From positions 32,181,426 to 32,245,425 of the forward strand of contig NC_071398.1 in assembly GCF_022682495.2 (NCBI RefSeq): a stretch of DNA of 64,000 bases, written 5' to 3'. The translations under genes and the position numbers were made by a program. Shown here in pieces: positions 35,258-47,924 of this stretch; positions within the stretch are counted from its first letter, which is position 1, and each line of letters opens with the position of its first letter. Source of the stretch: Desmodus rotundus (taxonomy: Eukaryota; Chordata; Mammalia; Chiroptera; Phyllostomidae). The notes beneath the pieces were generated by a model that worked only from the letters and a program-made list of their open reading frames with translations, had not been told where the DNA came from and did not search any database.

Positions 35258-37359
35258 TTGTTTGCTCCTCAAACTCACTCGGGAATCAACCTATTTCGTA
35301 GGAAGCGGGTTTTCCTCCAAAGCCGTCTCAGTGTTCAACGTCTTCTCAATGTGGTCATTTCAGTAGTAGATGTGATGGGAGAAGAAGACTGTAGCCTAAG
35401 AAACCATGGAGACTATACTACGTCCCTCGGACTCCACCCGTTCGTGAAGCATTCAAAGAGGAAGAAGCTAAAAGTACCTCATGGGCCTACCAGGCCATTC
35501 ATTCCACTCTGCGAATACAGCAGTGAAGACTTTGCGCTCCCCTGCGTCACTCAGGAATTATATCAAGTCGTGCGAAAAGTGTTCTCAACAAAAGCCATCC
35601 ACACTATTTGACGTGTTATCCATGTTCTCATTTCAGTAGGAGATGAAAGCAGCGGTGTGTCACATAGTACGTAGTCTTGTGAGCATCCTGTCCAAGAACC
35701 TTGCTGCAGTATAGGATCTCTGGCTCGTGTCATAGCGCAAGAGCTACTGAAATGATTTCCCGTCAGCAACGGAGGGAATGCTAGCATAGCACTTTGTGAT
35801 CCTTGAAGCGGAATGAGCTTCCACAGTAGAGTTTTCTCCTAGGTACTTTTTCCATCAGAAAAGCGTAGCCCCAGGAAGAAGAGAGGCAACAGCCTACTAC
35901 CTCACTTTGCCCATACAGTGTTTTCAACGTAGAAATGCATGTGCAGCTAGCAGTCCCCTTACTCTATTCGAGTGACTCTCTCACACAGCACAGGAGTGAA
36001 CGGTTTGAAAGCTGCCAAGTCACTCGGGATTGAACATGTTCCTGAGAAGCGGCTTTATGCATGAACTCAGCACTAGATCAATGTGCTCCTAGCAGTTGAA
36101 TTGGAAATGAGTGCCTTGTACCATATCACATACCCTCTTCAGAACTTATGATCCGCTCTCTTGCTCTGTTATGTTTACCTTGCTGTGTTTCAGTGCAACG
36201 ATCTACAGAATCACTTTCTCGTCCTCAACGGACTCAATGAAAGCACAGGACTAAGAGACCTATGAAATGCGCGGTCTTCTATGACACACTTTCCTCTACC
36301 TGCGGCCGTCATCTAGCTTTAGCCCTAGCCCTAAACCCACATGTAACATTAACCCAAACGCTAATGCTAAACCTATCCCTAACGCTAACCCTAACCCTAA
36401 CCCTAACCCTATCCGTAACCCTAACCCTAACCCTAACCCTATCCCTATCTCTTTCCCTAACCCTAACCCTATCCCTATCCCTTACCCTACCCCTAACCCT
36501 AACCCTATCCCTATCCCTACCCTCATGATAAAGCTTATCCTTACCATCATCGTAATGCTAGCCCTAACCCTAACTCTATCTTTAAACAGAAATCTTCTGA
36601 TATATCAGAGCTGTGGGTTGTGTCCTAAACTAAATGCTACTGAAATCATTTTCAATCGGTAGTGAATGAACAGGAGCATAGCAGTTTCAGAACTTCGCAG
36701 GACAATGAGCTGCGAGTGTGGGCTTCTCGCCGCTCTATTTCCTCCGGGAAAACAGCAGAGGCCGAAGATCTCCTGCAGCTACTGACTACTGTGTCTTGTG
36801 GACAAAACTGTTTCTCGAACGTAGACATGCCCATGAAGCTCACAGCCCACTGACTCTATGCGATTGAGTTTCCTTCTGATAGAATAGCAAGGAATTCATG
36901 GAAAGCTTCCAAACAACTAGGGAATCAGGATGTTTCATACAAGTCCCTTAAGAGAAAACTTCATCTCCAGCGGGTAACACTAGGTCAATGGACTCGTTTC
37001 AGTAGAGTGCGAAATATGTGGGATGCCGCTAGAAGCCACCCATTTAGAACGTCATTTCAATTGGTTTTCTGTATGATCACCTTGGCGGTAAGTTTGCTAG
37101 CCACAGAGTTGTGGAATCCCGTTGCCCAAAACAAATGAGTGAACGCAAGCACAGCGCTATGCCAACTATGACCCAGAGTAAGCTTGGCTACCAGTGTTTT
37201 GCCACATTATGCGTTCTGCGAGGAAAGCCTATGCGGACGTTGGAAGGCGGCTAGGCCATGTTGCGCGATTTGGCCTGCAAGTCTCTGAAGATCTAAGGGA
37301 ATATCAATGTCAGAGTAGCCTGTGGGGCTCCCAGTGGAAGATAATACATTCCTGAAGAT
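35258..37359 (+). repeat. Monomer 17, type A (2102 bp)
   Basis: CENP-B-box-like motif at 35294-35310; telomere-like block at 36321-36580 (260 bp). Within the block ACGCTAACCCTAACC replaces ACGCTAAACCTAACC near 36385, a conversion of a degenerate hexamer to the perfect one. It has the A marks. Confidence 0.97.
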
Positions 37360-39461
37360 TTGTTTGCTCCTCAAAATCACTCGGGAATCAACCTATTTCG
37401 TAGGAAGCGGGTTTTCCTCCAAAGCCGTCTCAGTGTTCAACGTCTTCTCAATGTGGTCATTTCAGTAGTAGATGTGATGGGAGAAGAAGACTGTAGCCTA
37501 AGAAACCATGGAGACTATACTACGTCCCTCGGACTCCACCCGTTCGTGAAGCATTCAAAGAGGAACAAGCTAAAAGTACCCCATGGGCCTACCAGGCCAT
37601 TCATTCCACTCTGCGAATACAGCAGTGAAGACTTTGCGCTCCCCTGCGTCACTCAGGAATTATATCAAGTCGTGCGAAAAGTGTTCTCAACAAAAGCCAT
37701 CCACACTATTTGACGTGTTATCCATGTTCTCATTTCAGTAGGAGATGAAAGCAGCGATGTGTCACATAGTACGTAGTCTTGTGAGCATCCTGTCCAGGAA
37801 GCTTGCTGCAGTATAGGATCTCTGGCTCGTGTCATAGCGCAAGAGCTACTGAAATGATTTCCCGTCAGCAACGGAGGGAATGCTAGCATAGCACTTTGTG
37901 ATCCTTGAAGCGGAATGAGATTCCACAGTAGAGTTTTCTCCTAGGTACTTTTTCCATCAGAAAAGCGTAGCCCCAGGAAGAAGAGAGGCAACAGCCTACT
38001 ACCTCACTTGGCCCATACAGTGTTTTCAACGTAGAAATGCATGTGCAGCTAGCAGTCCCCTTACTCTATTCGAGTGACTCTCTCACACAGCACAGGAGTG
38101 AACGGTTTGAAAGCTGCCAAGTCACTCGGGATTGAACATGTTCCTGAGAAGCGGCTTTAAGCATGAACGCAGCACTAGATCAATGTGCTCCTAGCAGTTG
38201 AATTGGAAATGAGTGCCTTGTACCATATCACATACCCTCTTCAGAACTTATGATCCGCTCTCTTGCTCTGTTATGTTTACCTTGCTGTGTTTCAGTGCAA
38301 CGATCTACAGAATCACTTTCTCGTCCTCAACGGACTCAATGAAAGCACAGGACTAAGAGAGCTATGAAATGCGCGGTCTTCTATGACACACTTTCCTCTA
38401 CCTGCGGCCGTCATCTAGCTTTAGCCCTAGCCCTAAACCCACATGTAACATTAACCCAAACGCTAATGCTAAACCTATCCCTAACGCTAAACCTAACCCT
38501 AACCCTAACCCTATCCGTAACCCTAACCCTAACCCTAACCCTATCCCTATCTCTTTCCCTAACCCTAACCCTATCCCTATCCCTTACCCTACCCCTAACC
38601 CTAACCCTATCCCTATCCCTACCCTCATGATAAAGCTTATCCTTACCATCATCGTAATGCTAGCCCTAACCCTAACTCTATCTTTAAACAGAAATCTTCT
38701 GATATATCAGAGCTGTGGGTTGTGTCCTAAACTAAATGCTACTGAAATCATTTTCAATCGGTAGTGAATGAACAGGAGCATAGCAGTTTCAGAACTTCGC
38801 AGGACAATGAGCTGCGAGTGTGGGCTTCTCGCCGCTCTATTTCCTCCGGGAAAACAGCAGAGGCCGAAGATCTCCTGCAGCTACTGACTACTGTGTCTTG
38901 TGGACAAAACTGTTTCTCGAACGTAGACATGCCCATGAAGCTCACAGCCCACTGACTCTATGCGATTGAGTTTCCTTCTGATAGAATAGCAAGGAATTCA
39001 TGGAAAGCTTCCAAACAACTAGGGAATCAGGATGTTTCATACAAGTCCCTTAAGAGAAAACTTCATCTCCAGCGGGTAACACTAGGTCAATGGACTCGTT
39101 TCAGTAGAGTGCGAAATGTGTGGGATGCCGCAAGAAGACACCCATTTAGAACGTCATTTCAATTGGTTTTCTGTATGATCACCTTGGCGGTAAGTTTGCT
39201 AGCCACAGAGTTGTGGAATCCCGTTGCCCAAAACAAATGAGTGAACGCAAGCACAGCGCTATGCCAACTATGACCCAGAGTAAGCTTGGCTACCAGTGTT
39301 TTGCCACATTATGCGTTCTGCGAGGAAAGCCTATGCGGACGTTGGAAGGCGGCTAGGCCATGTTGCGCGACTTGGCCTGCAAGTCTCTGAAGATCTAAGG
39401 GAATATCAATGTCAGAGTAGCCTGTGGGGCTCCCAGTGGAAGATAATACATTCCTGAAGAT
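37360..39461 (+). repeat. Monomer 18, type B1 (2102 bp)
   Basis: CENP-B-box-like motif at 37396-37412; telomere-like block at 38423-38682 (260 bp). It has the same B1 marks as monomer 12, including CAAAATCACTC and GCAAGAAGACACC (about 39130), but AACGCAG near 38166 instead of AACTCAG. Confidence 0.96.
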
Positions 39462-41564
39462 TTGTTTGCTCCTCAAACTCACTCGGGAATCAACCTATTT
39501 CGTAGGAAGCGGGTTTTCCTCCAAAGCCGTCTCAGTGTTCAACGTCTTCTCAATGTGGTCATTTCAGTAGTAGATGTGATGGGAGAAGAAGACTGTAGCC
39601 TAAGAAACCATGGAGACTATACTACGTCCCTCGGACTCCACCCGTTCGTGAAGCATTCAAAGAGGAACAAGCTAAAAGTACCCCATGGGCCTACCAGGCC
39701 ATTCATTCCACTCTGCGAATACAGCAGTGAAGACTTTGCGCTCCCCTGCGTCACTCAGGAATTATATCAAGTCGTGCGAAAAGTGTTCTCAACAAAAGCC
39801 ATCCACACTATTTGACGTGTTATCCATGTTCTCATTTCAGTAGGAGATGAAAGCAGCGATGTGTCACATAGTACGTAGTCTTGTGAGCATCCTGTCCAGG
39901 AAGCTTGCTGCAGTATAGGATCTCTGGCTCGTGTCATAGCGCAAGAGCTACTGAAATGATTTCCCGTCAGCAACGGAGGGAATGCTAGCATAGCACTTTG
40001 TGATCCTTGAAGCGGAATGAGCTTCCACAGTAGAGTTTTCTCCTAGGTACTTTTTCCATCAGAAAAGCGTAGCCCCAGGAAGAAGAGAGGCAACAGCCTA
40101 CTACCTCACTTTGCCCATACAGTGTTTTCAACGTAGAAATGCATGTGCAGCTAGCAGTCCCCTTACTCTATTCGAGTGACTCTCTCACACAGCACAGGAG
40201 TGAACGGTTTGAAAGCTGCCAAGTCACTCGGGATTGAACATGTTCCTGAGAAGCGGCTTTAAGCATGAACGCAGCACTAGATCAATGTGCTCCTAGCAGT
40301 TGAATTGGAAATGAGTGCGTTGTACCATATCACATACCCTCTTCAGAACTTATGATCCGCTCTCTTGCTCTGTTATGTTTACCTTGCTGTGTTTCAGTGC
40401 AACGATCTACAGAATCACTTTCTCGTCCTCAACGGACTCAATGAAAGCACAGGACTAAGAGAGCTATGAAATGCGCGGTCTTCTATGACACACTTTCCTC
40501 TACCTGCGGCTGTCATCTAGCTTTAGCCCTAGCCCTAAACCCACATGTAACATTAACCCAAACGCTAATGCTAAACCTATCCCTAACGCTAAACCTAACC
40601 CTAACCCTAACCCTATCCGTAACCCTAACCCTAACCCTAACCCTATCCCTATCTCTTTCCCTAACCCTAACCCTATCCCTATCCCTTACCCTACCCCTAA
40701 CCCTAACCCTATCCCTATCCCTACCCTCATGATAAAGCTTATCCTTACCATCATCGTAATGCTAGCCCTAACCCTAACTCTATCTTTAAACAGAAATCTT
40801 CTGATATATCAGAGCTGTGGGTTGTGTCCTAAACTAAATGCTACTTAAATCATTTTCAATCGGTAGTGAATGAACAGGAGCATAGCAGTTTCAGAACTTC
40901 GCAGGACAATGAGCTGCGAGTGTGGGCTTCTCGCCGCTCTATTTCGTCCGGGAAAACAGCAGAGGCCGATGATCTCCTGCAGCTACTGACTACTGTGTCT
41001 TGTGGACAAAACTGTTTCTCGAACGTAGACATGCCCATGAAGCTCACAGCCCACTGACTCTATGCGATTGAGTTTCCTTCTGATAGAATAGCAAGGAATT
41101 CATGGAAAGCTTCCAAACAACTAGGGAATCAGGATGTTTCATACAAGTCCCTTAAGAGAAAACTTCATCTCCAGCGGGTAACACTAGGTCAATGGACTCG
41201 TTTCAGTAGAGTGCGAAATGTGTGGGATGCCGCTAGAAGCCACCCATTTAGAACGTCATTTCAATTGGCTTTCTGTATGATCACCTTGGCGGTAAGTTTG
41301 CTAGCCACAGAGTTGTGGAATCCCGTTGCCCAAAACAAATGAGTGAACGCAAGCACAGCGCTTTGCCAACTATGACCCAGAGTAAGCTTGGCTACCAGTG
41401 TTTTCTCCAAATTATGCGTTCTGCGAGGAAAGCGTATGCGGACGTTGGAAGGCGGCTAGGCCATGCTACGCGACCTGGCCTGCAAGTCTCTGAAGATCTA
41501 AGGGAATATCAATGTCAGAGTAGCCTGTGGGGCTCCCAGTGGAAGATAATACATTCCTGAAGAT
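39462..41564 (+). repeat. Monomer 19, B2 type switching to right-domain type (2103 bp)
   Basis: CENP-B-box-like motif at 39498-39514; telomere-like block at 40525-40784 (260 bp). Up to the block it is B2 (GTGCGTTG, CGGCTGTC). After it come CTACTTAAATC (about 40840), CGCCGCTC with TTTCGTCC, GATGATC and GCTAGAAGCCACC. Private: TTGGCTTTC near 41266 and TTTTCTCCAAATT near 41401. Confidence 0.95.
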
Positions 41565-43719
41565 TTGTTTGCTCCTCAAACTCACTCGGGAATCAACCTA
41601 TTTCGTAGGAAGCGGGTTTTCCTCCAAAGCCGTCTCAGTGTTCAACGTCTTCTCAATGTGGTCATTTCAGTAGTAGATGTGATGGGAGAAGAAGACTGTA
41701 GCCTAAGAAACCATGGAGACTATACTACGTCCCTCGGACTCCACCCGTTCGTGAAGCATTCAAAGAGGAAGAAGCTAAAAGTACCTCATGGGCCTACCAG
41801 GCCATTCATTCCACTCTGCGAATACAGCAGTGAAGACTTTGCGCTCCCCTGCGTCACTCAGGAATTATATCAAGTCGTGCGAAAAGTGTTCTCAACAAAA
41901 GCCATCCACACTATTTGACGTGTTATCCATGTTCTCATTTCAGTAGGAGATGAAAGCAGCGGTGTGTCACATAGTACGTAGTCTTGTGAGCATCCTGTCC
42001 AGGAAGCTTGCTGCAGTATAGGATCTCTGGCTCGTGTCATAGCGCAAGAGCTACTGAAATGATTTCCCGTCAGCAACGGAGGGAATGCTAGCATAGCACT
42101 TTGTGATCCTTGAAGCGGAATGAGCTTCCACAGTAGAGTTTTCTCCTAGGTACTTTTTCCATCAGAAAAGCGTAGCCCCAGGAAGAAGAGAGGCAACAGC
42201 CTACTACCTCACTTTGCCCATACAGTGTTTTCAACGTAGAAATGCATGTGCAGCTAGCAGTCCCCTTACTCTATTCGAGTGACTCTCTCACACAGCACAG
42301 GAGTGAACGGTTTGAAAGCTGCCAAGTCACTCGGGATTGAACATGTTCCTGAGAAGCGGCTTTAAGCATGAACGCAGCACTAGATCAATGTGCTCCTAGC
42401 AGTTGAATTGGAAATGAGTGCCTTGTACCATATCACATACCCTCTTCAGAACTTATGATCCGCTCTCTTGCTCTGTTATGTTTACCTTGCTGTGTTTCAG
42501 TGCAACGATCTACAGAATCACTTTCTCGTCCTCAACGGACTCAATGAAAGCACAGGACTAAGAGAGCTATGAAATGCGCGGTCTTCTATGACACACTTTC
42601 CTCTACCTGCGGCCGTCATCTAGCTTTAGCCCTAGCCCTAAACCAACATGTAACATTAACCCAAACGCTAATGCTAAACCTATCCCTAACGCTAAACCTA
42701 ACCCTAACCCTAACCCTAACCCTAACCCTAACCCTATCCCTATCTCTTTCCCTAACCTAACCCTAAGCCTATCCGTAACCCTAACCCTAACCCTAACCCT
42801 ATCCCTATCTCTTTCCCTAACCCTAACCCTATCCCTATCCCTTACCCTACCCCTAACCCTAACCCTAACCCTATCCCTACCCTCATGATTAACCTTATCC
42901 TTACCATCATCGTAATGCTAGCCCTAACCCTAACTCTATCTTTAAACAGAAATCTTCTGATATATCAGAGCTGTGGGTTGTGTCCTAAACTAAATGCTAC
43001 TGAAATCATTTTCAATCGGTAGTGAATGAACAGGAGCATAGCAGTTTCAGAACTTCGCAGGACAATGAGCTGCGAGTGTGGGCTTCTCGCCGCTCTATTT
43101 CCTCCGGGAAAACAGCAGAGGCCGATGATCTCCTGCAGCTACTGAGTACTGTGTCTTGTGGACAAAACTGTTTCTCGAACGTAGACATGCCCATGAAGCT
43201 CACAGCCCACTGACTCTATGCGATTGAGTTTCCTTCTGATAGAATAGCAAGGAATTCATGGAAAGCTTCCAAACAACTAGGGAATCAGGATGTTTCATAC
43301 AAGTCCCTTAAGAGAAAACTTCATCTCCAGCGGGTAACACTAGGTCAATGGACTCGTTTCAGTAGAGTGCGAAATGTGTGGGATGCCGCTAGAAGCCACC
43401 CATTTAGAACGTCATTTCAATTGGTTTTCTGTATGATCACCTTGGCGGTAAGTTTGCTAGCCACAGAGTTGTGGAATCCCGTTGCCCAAAACAAATGAGT
43501 GAACGCAAGCACAGCGCTATGCCAACTATGACCCAGAGTAAGCTTGGCTACCAGTGTTTTGCCACATTATGCGTTCTGCGAGGAAAGCCTATGCGGACGT
43601 TGGAAGGCGGCTAGGCCATGTTGCGCGACTTGGCCTGCAAGTCTCTGAAGATCTAAGGGAATATCAATGTCAGAGTAGCCTGTGGGGCTCCCAGTGGAAG
43701 ATAATACATTCCTGAAGAT
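41565..43719 (+). repeat. Monomer 20, hybrid with enlarged telomere-like block (2155 bp)
   Basis: CENP-B-box-like motif at 41601-41617; telomere-like block at 42628-42940 (313 bp), the longest in the window and 53 bp longer than the 260-bp form. This alone explains the unit length. The markers after the block are E-type (GATGATC, GAGTACT), while the unit end is A-like (CTCCAG, GCTAGAAGCCACC, TTTTGCCAC). Confidence 0.96.
42628..42940 (-). repeat. Telomere-like block, 313-bp hybrid form
   Basis: The left part (42628 to about 42750) is C-type, with CCAACATG and the long perfect hexamer run ending in CTCTTTCC. It is followed by CTAACCTAACCC, a hexamer lacking one C, then CTAAGCC. From about 42770 it continues with the CCGTAA-containing architecture of the 260-bp form. 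The right edge reads CATGATTAACC where all others read CATGATAAAGC. The join looks like an unequal exchange inside the hexamer tract. Confidence 0.93.
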
Positions 43720-45821
43720 TTGTTTGCTCCTCAAACTCACTCGGGAATCAACCTATTTCGTAGGAAGCGGGTTTTCCTCCAAAGCCGTCTCAGTGTTCAA
43801 CGTCTTCTCAATGTGGTCATTTCAGTAGTAGATGTGATGGGAGAAGAAGACTGTAGCCTAAGAAACCATGGAGACTATACTACGTCCCTCGGACTCCACC
43901 CGTTCGTGAAGCATTCAAAGAGGAAGAAGCTAAAAGTACCTCATGGGCCTACCAGGCCATTCATTCCACTCTGCGAATACAGCAGTGAAGACTTTGCGCT
44001 CCCCTGCGTCACTCAGGAATTATATCAAGTCGTGCGAAAAGTGTTCTCAACAAAAGCCATCCACACTATTTGACGTGTTATCCATGTTCTCATTTCAGTA
44101 GGAGATGAAAGCAGCGGTGTGTCACATAGTACGTAGTCTTGTGAGCATCCTGTCCAGGAAGCTTGCTGCAGTATAGGATCTCTGGCTCGTGTCATAGCGC
44201 AAGAGCTACTGAAATGATTTCCCGTCAGCAACGGAGGGAATGCTAGCATAGCACTTTGTGATCCTTGAAGCGGAATGAGATTCCACAGTAGAGTTTTCTC
44301 CTAGGTACTTTTTCCATCAGAAAAGCGTAGCCCCAGGAAGAAGAGAGGCAACAGCCTACTACCTCACTTGGCCCATACAGTGTTTTCAACGTAGAAATGC
44401 ATGTGCAGCTAGCAGTCCCCTTACTCTATTCGAGTGACTCTCTCACACAGCACAGGAGTGAACGGTTTGAAAGCTGCCAAGTCACTCGGGATTGAACATG
44501 TTCCTGAGAAGCGGCTTTAAGCATGAACTCAGCACTAGATCAATGTGCTCCTAGCAGTTGAATTGGAAATGAGTGCCTTGTACCATATCACATACCCTCT
44601 TCAGAACTTATGATCCGCTCTCTTGCTCTGTTATGTTTACCTTGCTGTGTTTCAGTGCAACGATCTACAGAATCACTTTCTCGTCCTCAACGGACTCAAT
44701 GAAAGCACAGGACTAAGAGAGCTATGAAATGCGCGGTCTTCTATGACACACTTTCCTCTACCTGCGGCCGTCATCTAGCTTTAGCCCTAGCCCTAAACCC
44801 ACATGTAACATTAACCCAAACGCTAATGCTAAACCTATCCCTAACGCTAAACCTAACCCTAACCCTAACCCTATCCGTAACCCTAACCCTAACCCTAACC
44901 CTATCCCTATCTCTTTCCCTAACCCTAACCCTATCCCTATCCCTTACCCTACCCCTAACCCTAACCCTATCCCTATCCCTACCCTCATGATAAAGCTTAT
45001 CCTTACCATCATCGTAATGCTAGCCCTAACCCTAACTCTATCTTTAAACAGAAATCTTCTGATATATCAGAGCTGTGGGTTGTGTCCTAAACTAAATGCT
45101 ACTGAAATCATTTTCAATCGGTAGTGAATGAACAGGAGCATAGCAGTTTCAGAACTTCGCAGGACAATGAGCTGCGAGTGTGGGCTTCTCGCCGCTCTAT
45201 TTCCTCCGGGAAAACAGCAGAGGCCGAAGATCTCCTGCAGCTACTGACTACTGTGTCTTGTGGACAAAACTGTTTCTCGAACGTAGACATGCCCATGAAG
45301 CTCACAGCCCACTGACTCTATGCGATTGAGTTTCCTTCTGATAGAATAGCAAGGAATTCATGGAAAGCTTCCAAACAACTAGGGAATCAGGATGTTTCAT
45401 ACAAGTCCCTTAAGAGAAAACTTCATCTCCAGCGGGTAACACTAGGTCAATGGACTCGTTTCAGTAGAGTGCGAAATGTGTGGGATGCCGCAAGAAGACA
45501 CCCATTTAGAACGTCATTTCAATTGGTTTTCTGTATGATCACCTTGGCGGTAAGTTTGCTAGCCACAGAGTTGTGGAATCCCGTTGCCCAAAACAAATGA
45601 GTGAACGCAAGCACAGCGCTATGCCAACTATGACCCAGAGTAAGCTTGGCTACCAGTGTTTTGCCACATTATGCGTTCTGCGAGGAAAGCCTATGCGGAC
45701 GTTGGAAGGCGGCTAGGCCATGTTGCGCGATTTGGCCTGCAAGTCTCTGAAGATCTAAGGGAATATCAATGTCAGAGTAGCCTGTGGGGCTCCCAGTGGA
45801 AGATAATACATTCCTGAAGAT
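43720..45821 (+). repeat. Monomer 21 (2102 bp)
   Basis: CENP-B-box-like motif at 43756-43772; telomere-like block at 44783-45042 (260 bp). It has the AGGAAGAAG form near 43921 (as in A and E), then B1-like marks GAGATT, CACTTGGC, AACTCAG and GCAAGAAGACACC, so it is a mosaic of left-domain types. Confidence 0.95.
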
Positions 45822-47924
45822 TTGTTTGCTCCTCAAACTCACTCGGGAATCAACCTATTTCGTAGGAAGCGGGTTTTCCTCCAAAGCCGTCTCAGTGTTC
45901 AACGTCTTCTCAATGTGGTCATTTCAGTAGTAGATGTGATGGGAGAAGAAGACTGTAGCCTAAGAAACCATGGAGACTATACTACGTCCCTCGGACTCCA
46001 CCCGTTCGTGAAGCATTCAAAGAGGAACAAGCTAAAAGTACCCCATGGGCCTACCAGGCCATTCATTCCACTCTGCGAATACAGCAGTGAAGACTTTGCG
46101 CTCCCCTGCGTCACTCAGGAATTATATCAAGTCGTGCGAAAAGTGTTCTCAACAAAAGCCATCCACACTATTTGACGTGTTATCCATGTTCTCATTTCAG
46201 TAGGAGATGAAAGCAGCGATGTGTCACATAGTACGTAGTCTTGTGAGCATCCTGTCCAGGAAGCTTGCTGCAGTATAGGATCTCTGGCTCGTGTCATAGC
46301 GCAAGAGCTACTGAAATGATTTCCCGTCAGCAACGGAGGGAATGCTAGCATAGCACTTTGTGATCCTTGAAGCGGAATGAGCTTCCACAGTAGAGTTTTC
46401 TCCTAGGTACTTTTTCCATCAGAAAAGCGTAGCCCCAGGAAGAAGAGAGGCAACAGCCTACTACCTCACTTTGCCCATACAGTGTTTTCAACGTAGAAAT
46501 GCATGTGCAGCTAGCAGTCCCCTTACTCTATTCGAGTGACTCTCTCACACAGCACAGGAGTGAACGGTTTGAAAGCTGCCAAGTCACTCGGGATTGAACA
46601 TGTTCCTGAGAAGCGGCTTTAAGCATGAACGCAGCACTAGATCAATGTGCTCCTAGCAGTTGAATTGGAAATGAGTGCCTTGTACCATATCACATACCCT
46701 CTTCAGAACTTATGATCCGCTCTCTTGCTCTGTTATGTTTACCTTGCTGTGTTTCAGTGCAACGATCTACAGAATCACTTTCTCGTCCTCAACGGACTCA
46801 ATGAAAGCACAGGACTAAGAGAGCTATGAAATGCGCGGTCTTCTATGACACACTTTCCTCTACCTGCGGCCGTCATCTAGCTTTAGCCCTAGCCCTAAAC
46901 CCACATGTAACATTAACCCAAACGCTAATGCTAAACCTATCCCTAACGCTAAACCTAACCCTAACCCTAACCCTATCCGTAACCCTAACCCTAACCCTAA
47001 CCCTATCCCTATCTCTTTCCCTAACCCTAACCCTATCCCTATCCCTTACCCTACCCCTAACCCTAACCCTATCCCTATCCCTACCCTCATGATAAAGCTT
47101 ATCCTTACCATCATCGTAATGCTAGCCCTAACCCTAACTCTATCTTTAAACAGAAATCTTCTGATATATCAGAGCTGTGGGTTGTGTCCTAAACTAAATG
47201 CTACTTAAATCATTTTCAATCGGTAGTGAATGAACAGGAGCATAGCAGTTTCAGAACTTCGCAGGACAATGAGCTGCGAGTGTGGGCTTCTCGCCGCTCT
47301 ATTTCATCCGGGAAAACAGCAGAGGCCGATGATCTCCTGCAGCTACTGACTACTGTGTCTTGTGGACAAAACTGTTTCTCGAACGTAGACATGCCCATGA
47401 AGCTCACAGCCCACTGACTCTATGCGATTGAGTTTCCTTCTGATAGAATAGCAAGGAATTCATGGAAAGCTTCCAAACAACTAGGGAATCAGGATGTTTC
47501 ATACAAGTCCCTTAAGAGAAAACTTCATCTCCAGCGGGTAACACTAGGTCAATGGACTCGTTTCAGTAGAGTGCGAAATGTGTGGGATGCCGCTAGAAGC
47601 CACCCATTTAGAACGTCATTTCAATTGGTTTTCTGTATGATCACCTTGGCGGTAAGTTTGCTAGCCACAGAGTTGTGGAATCCCGTTGCCCAAAACAAAT
47701 GAGTGAACGCAAGCACAGCGCTTTGCCAACTATGACCCAGAGTAAGCTTGGCTACCAGTGTTTTCGCCAAATTATGCGTTCTGCGAGGAAAGCCTATGCG
47801 GACGTTGGAAGGCGGCTAGGCCATGTTGCGCGACTTGGCCTGCAAGTCTCTGAAGATCTAAGGGAATATCAATGTCAGAGTAGCCTGTGGGGCTCCCAGT
47901 GGAAGATAATACATTCCTGAAGAT
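45822..47924 (+). repeat. Monomer 22 (2103 bp)
   Basis: CENP-B-box-like motif at 45858-45874; telomere-like block at 46885-47144 (260 bp). CTACTTAAATC near 47200 and GATGATC are shared with monomer 19, but it has GTGCCTTG and an intact CGGCCG, so it is not a copy of B2. Private: TTTCATCC near 47304. The end carries GCTTTGCCAAC and GTTGCGCGACTTGG. Confidence 0.95.

Larger units (their letters stand above)
35258..40843 (+). repeat. Higher-order repeat copy 4, partial (A-B1-start of B2)
   Basis: Type A (35258) is followed by a B1 monomer (37360) with the same GCAAGAAGACACC end as copy 3, then a B2 monomer (39462). B2 matches copy 3 through its telomere-like block. At about 40844 the sequence CTACTTAAATC replaces CTACTGAAATC and the following markers no longer match B2, so the 10.4/12.5-kb HOR pattern stops here. 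Confidence 0.85.
40844..47924 (+). repeat. Mosaic junction zone between two HOR families
   Basis: The monomers here (end of 19, then 20, 21, 22) combine markers that belong to different types in the left half. Monomer 20 has a C-type start of its telomere-like block, an A-type end of it, and E-type GATGATC and GAGTACT markers further on. Monomers 19 and 22 both carry CTACTTAAATC. No single HOR period fits the zone. Confidence 0.8.
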
